Shown here piece after piece: positions 7,819 through 10,000 of a stretch of 10,000 bases of DNA. The position numbers were made by a program, and so were the translations under genes. How positions within the stretch are numbered: the stretch's first letter is position 1; each line of letters starts with the position of its first letter. Under the pieces are notes generated by a model, which did no database searches, was not told where the DNA came from, and was given only the letters and a program-made list of their open reading frames with translations. The DNA comes from Paenibacillus lutimineralis (lineage in GTDB: Bacteria > Bacillota > Bacilli > Paenibacillales > Paenibacillaceae): the NCBI RefSeq assembly GCF_003991425.1, contig NZ_CP034346.1:1-10000 (forward strand), in the 5' to 3' direction.

Positions 7819-10000
7819 ATGGCGGAGGAAAAATTTTCGCAAATTGTAGATAGGGACATTAATGTGGAAATGCGCGAATCCTTTATGGATTATGCGATGA
7901 GCATCATTGTCAGCCGTGCTTTGCCCGATGTTAGGGATGGTTTGAAGCCTGTCCATCGGCGCATTTTGTATGCGATGTCCGAGCTCGGTATGTATCCAGA
8001 CAAGCCGTTTAAGAAATCAGCAAGAATCGTCGGCGAAGTTATCGGTAAGTACCATCCTCATGGTGATTCAGCAGTATATGAGACCATGGTACGTATGGCG
8101 CAGGATTTCTCGATGCGTTATATGCTCGTTGAGGGGCATGGTAACTTTGGCTCCATCGACGGAGACTTTGCAGCAGCGATGCGTTATACAGAAGCACGTC
8201 TGTCCAAGATAGCTATGGAAATGCTGCGCGATATTAACAAAGAGACCATCGACTTCATGCCGAACTATGATGGTGAGGAGCATGAACCTGTCGTTCTGCC
8301 TGCGCGTTACCCGAATCTGCTCGTTAATGGTGTGTCGGGGATCGCTGTCGGGATGGCAACTAACATCCCACCGCATAATTTGGGCGAAGTTATCGATGGG
8401 GTTCAGGCCATGATCGAGAACCCTGATATCGACTCTCTAGAATTGATGGAATATATCAAAGGGCCCGATTTCCCAACAGCAGGCTTCATCGTTGGTCGTT
8501 CCGGCATTCGTCAGGCCTATACGACGGGCCGCGGCTCAATCACAATGCGTGCCAAGACTACCATTGAAGAGAACAACAATAAGGCGCGTATCATCGTTGA
8601 TGAACTGCCTTATCAGGTCAATAAGGCCCGGCTTGTTGAGAAGATTGCTGAACTGGTACGTGAGAAGAGAATCGATGGCATTACCGATTTGCGCGATGAA
8701 TCAGACCGTAATGGGATGCGCGTCGTTATCGAATTGCGTAGGGATGTAAATCCGAATGTCGTATTGAACAACTTATATAAGCATACTTCCTTGCAAAGCA
8801 CGTTTGGTATTAATATGCTCGCTATCGTTAACAACGAGCCTAAGATTCTGACGCTGCGGGAAGTTCTACATCATTATTTAAAACACCAGGTTGAAGTTAT
8901 TCGCCGGCGGACAGAATTTGAACTCAAGAAGGCGGAAGCCCGTGCTCATATTTTGGAAGGCCTGCGGATTGCCTTGGATCATCTGGATGAAGTTATCGCC
9001 CTGATCCGCAGCTCGCAGACTGCCGAGATTGCCCGTAACGGCTTGATCGAGCGCTTCGGTCTGAGCGAGGAGCAGGCACAGGCTATTCTGGATATGCGTC
9101 TACAACGCCTGACTGGCTTGGAACGTGAGAAGATCGAGGCAGAATATCAAGAGCTTCTGCAGAAGATTGCCGAATACCGTGAGATTCTAGCTAGTGAAGC
9201 GCTTGTACTGCAAATTATTAGCGATGAATTGCAAGAGATTCGCGAACGTTATTCCGATGATCGCCGCACCGCGATTATAGTTGGTGAAGAGAGCATCCTA
9301 GACGAGGACTTGATTCCGCAAGAGGAGGTCGTTATTACGATCACTCATACGGGTTACATCAAGCGTCTTCCAGTTACGACTTATCGCAGCCAGAAGCGGG
9401 GGGGACGCGGTGTCGTCGGGATGGATACGAAGGATAATGACTTCGTTGAGCATCTCTTCGTGACGAATACGCATCATTATTTGATGTTCTTCACGGACCG
9501 CGGTAAGGCCTACCGACTGAAAGCCTATGAGATTCCAGAGCTTGGTCGGACCGCACGTGGGACGCCTATCATTAATCTGATTCAGATTGAACAAGGCGAG
9601 ACGGTCAATGCCGTAATTCCGGTAGAGAACTTCGATGAGGATAAATATTTATTCTTCGCGACTCGTCAGGGTATCGTGAAGAAAACTCCGCTTGAAGATT
9701 ACGTGAATATACGTAAGGGTGGTCTGATCGCCGTTAATCTTCGCGAAGATGATACCTTGATTGACGTAAGACTTACCGATGGCGAGCAAGAACTCATTAT
9801 GGGTACAGCCAAAGGAATGTCGATCCGCTTCCCTGAGAGTGATGTGCGTTCGATGGGACGTGCAGCAACTGGTGTGAAGGGGATTACACTCGATGAGGAT
9901 GATCAATTGATCGGTATGGATGTTATCGTTCCGGATCAGGATATTCTGATCGTTACGACGAAGGGATACGGCAAACGTACTCCAGTGTCTGACTATCGTA
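7819..10000 (+). CDS. gyrA: DNA gyrase subunit A (3' end beyond window)
   Basis: GyrA is the DNA-cleaving and -wrapping subunit of gyrase. 727 complete codons are visible with no stop; the family is usually about 820-840 residues, so roughly the last 100 are missing. The winged-helix catalytic region has the active-site Tyr Y123 preceded by R122 (AMRYTEARL). The quinolone-determining region reads GDSAVYE with S84 and E88, the wild-type residues. A tower and coiled-coil exit gate span about 200-490, ending in [15 protein letters not shown] sequence near 475-485. The beta-pinwheel C-terminal domain starts near 500 and carries the GyrA box QKRGGRG at 525-531, the hallmark separating GyrA from ParC. 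The start is ATG at 7819 with AGGAGG 6 nt upstream. It is separated from gyrB by the inverted ATP-grasp gene, so it needs its own promoter. Confidence 0.99.
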   Translation, partial: MAEEKFSQIVDRDINVEMRESFMDYAMSIIVSRALPDVRDGLKPVHRRILYAMSELGMYPDKPFKKSARIVGEVIGKYHPHGDSAVYETMVRMAQDFSMRYMLVEGHGNFGSIDGDFAAAMRYTEARLSKIAMEMLRDINKETIDFMPNYDGEEHEPVVLPARYPNLLVNGVSGIAVGMATNIPPHNLGEVIDGVQAMIENPDIDSLELMEYIKGPDFPTAGFIVGRSGIRQAYTTGRGSITMRAKTTIEENNNKARIIVDELPYQVNKARLVEKIAELVREKRIDGITDLRDESDRNGMRVVIELRRDVNPNVVLNNLYKHTSLQSTFGINMLAIVNNEPKILTLREVLHHYLKHQVEVIRRRTEFELKKAEARAHILEGLRIALDHLDEVIALIRSSQTAEIARNGLIERFGLSEEQAQAILDMRLQRLTGLEREKIEAEYQELLQKIAEYREILASEALVLQIISDELQEIRERYSDDRRTAIIVGEESILDEDLIPQEEVVITITHTGYIKRLPVTTYRSQKRGGRGVVGMDTKDNDFVEHLFVTNTHHYLMFFTDRGKAYRLKAYEIPELGRTARGTPIINLIQIEQGETVNAVIPVENFDEDKYLFFATRQGIVKKTPLEDYVNIRKGGLIAVNLREDDTLIDVRLTDGEQELIMGTAKGMSIRFPESDVRSMGRAATGVKGITLDEDDQLIGMDVIVPDQDILIVTTKGYGKRTPVSDYR

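Overview
This window is the start of a chromosome from a Firmicute, most likely Paenibacillus or a close relative. Base 1 is the GTG start codon of dnaA. The order dnaA, dnaN, yaaA, recF, remB, gyrB, gyrA is the classic Bacillales origin block. Three things support the assignment: remB (an 82-residue DUF370 protein) lies between recF and gyrB, GyrB is the short Gram-positive form, and a YheC/YheD-type spore-coat ATP-grasp gene is present, which points to an endospore former. Genus level is my inference from protein similarity and gene order as I remember them.

Layout: dnaA (1-1347) is followed by a 287-bp gap. The gap holds the unwinding half of oriC: DnaA boxes, a GC-rich spacer, a run of DnaA-trios and an AT-rich element. 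dnaN (1635-2777) is followed by a 272-bp non-coding, hairpin-rich block. Then yaaA (3050-3265), recF (3312-4424), remB (4441-4689) and gyrB (4723-6639) form a tight same-strand run with gaps of 46, 16 and 33 bp. A strong two-sided terminator (6652-6692) closes gyrB and also closes the oppositely oriented ATP-grasp gene (6715-7494, minus strand, TTG start). A 324-bp divergent gap follows, with a good SigA promoter facing gyrA and a long leader containing a terminator-like hairpin. gyrA begins at 7819 and runs off the right edge, with 727 codons visible.

Function: DnaA melts the origin, DnaN clamps the replicative polymerase, RecF acts with the clamp and gapped DNA in recombinational repair, and GyrB plus GyrA remove the positive supercoils made by replication. 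YaaA is a small S4 RNA-binding protein linked to ribosome biogenesis. RemB is linked to matrix-gene control. The ATP-grasp protein is the only gene outside the core set.

I found no mobile-element gene, CRISPR array, tRNA, rRNA or defence cassette. The regions most worth a second look are non-coding: the DnaA-trio origin, the structured block after dnaN, and the gyrA leader.
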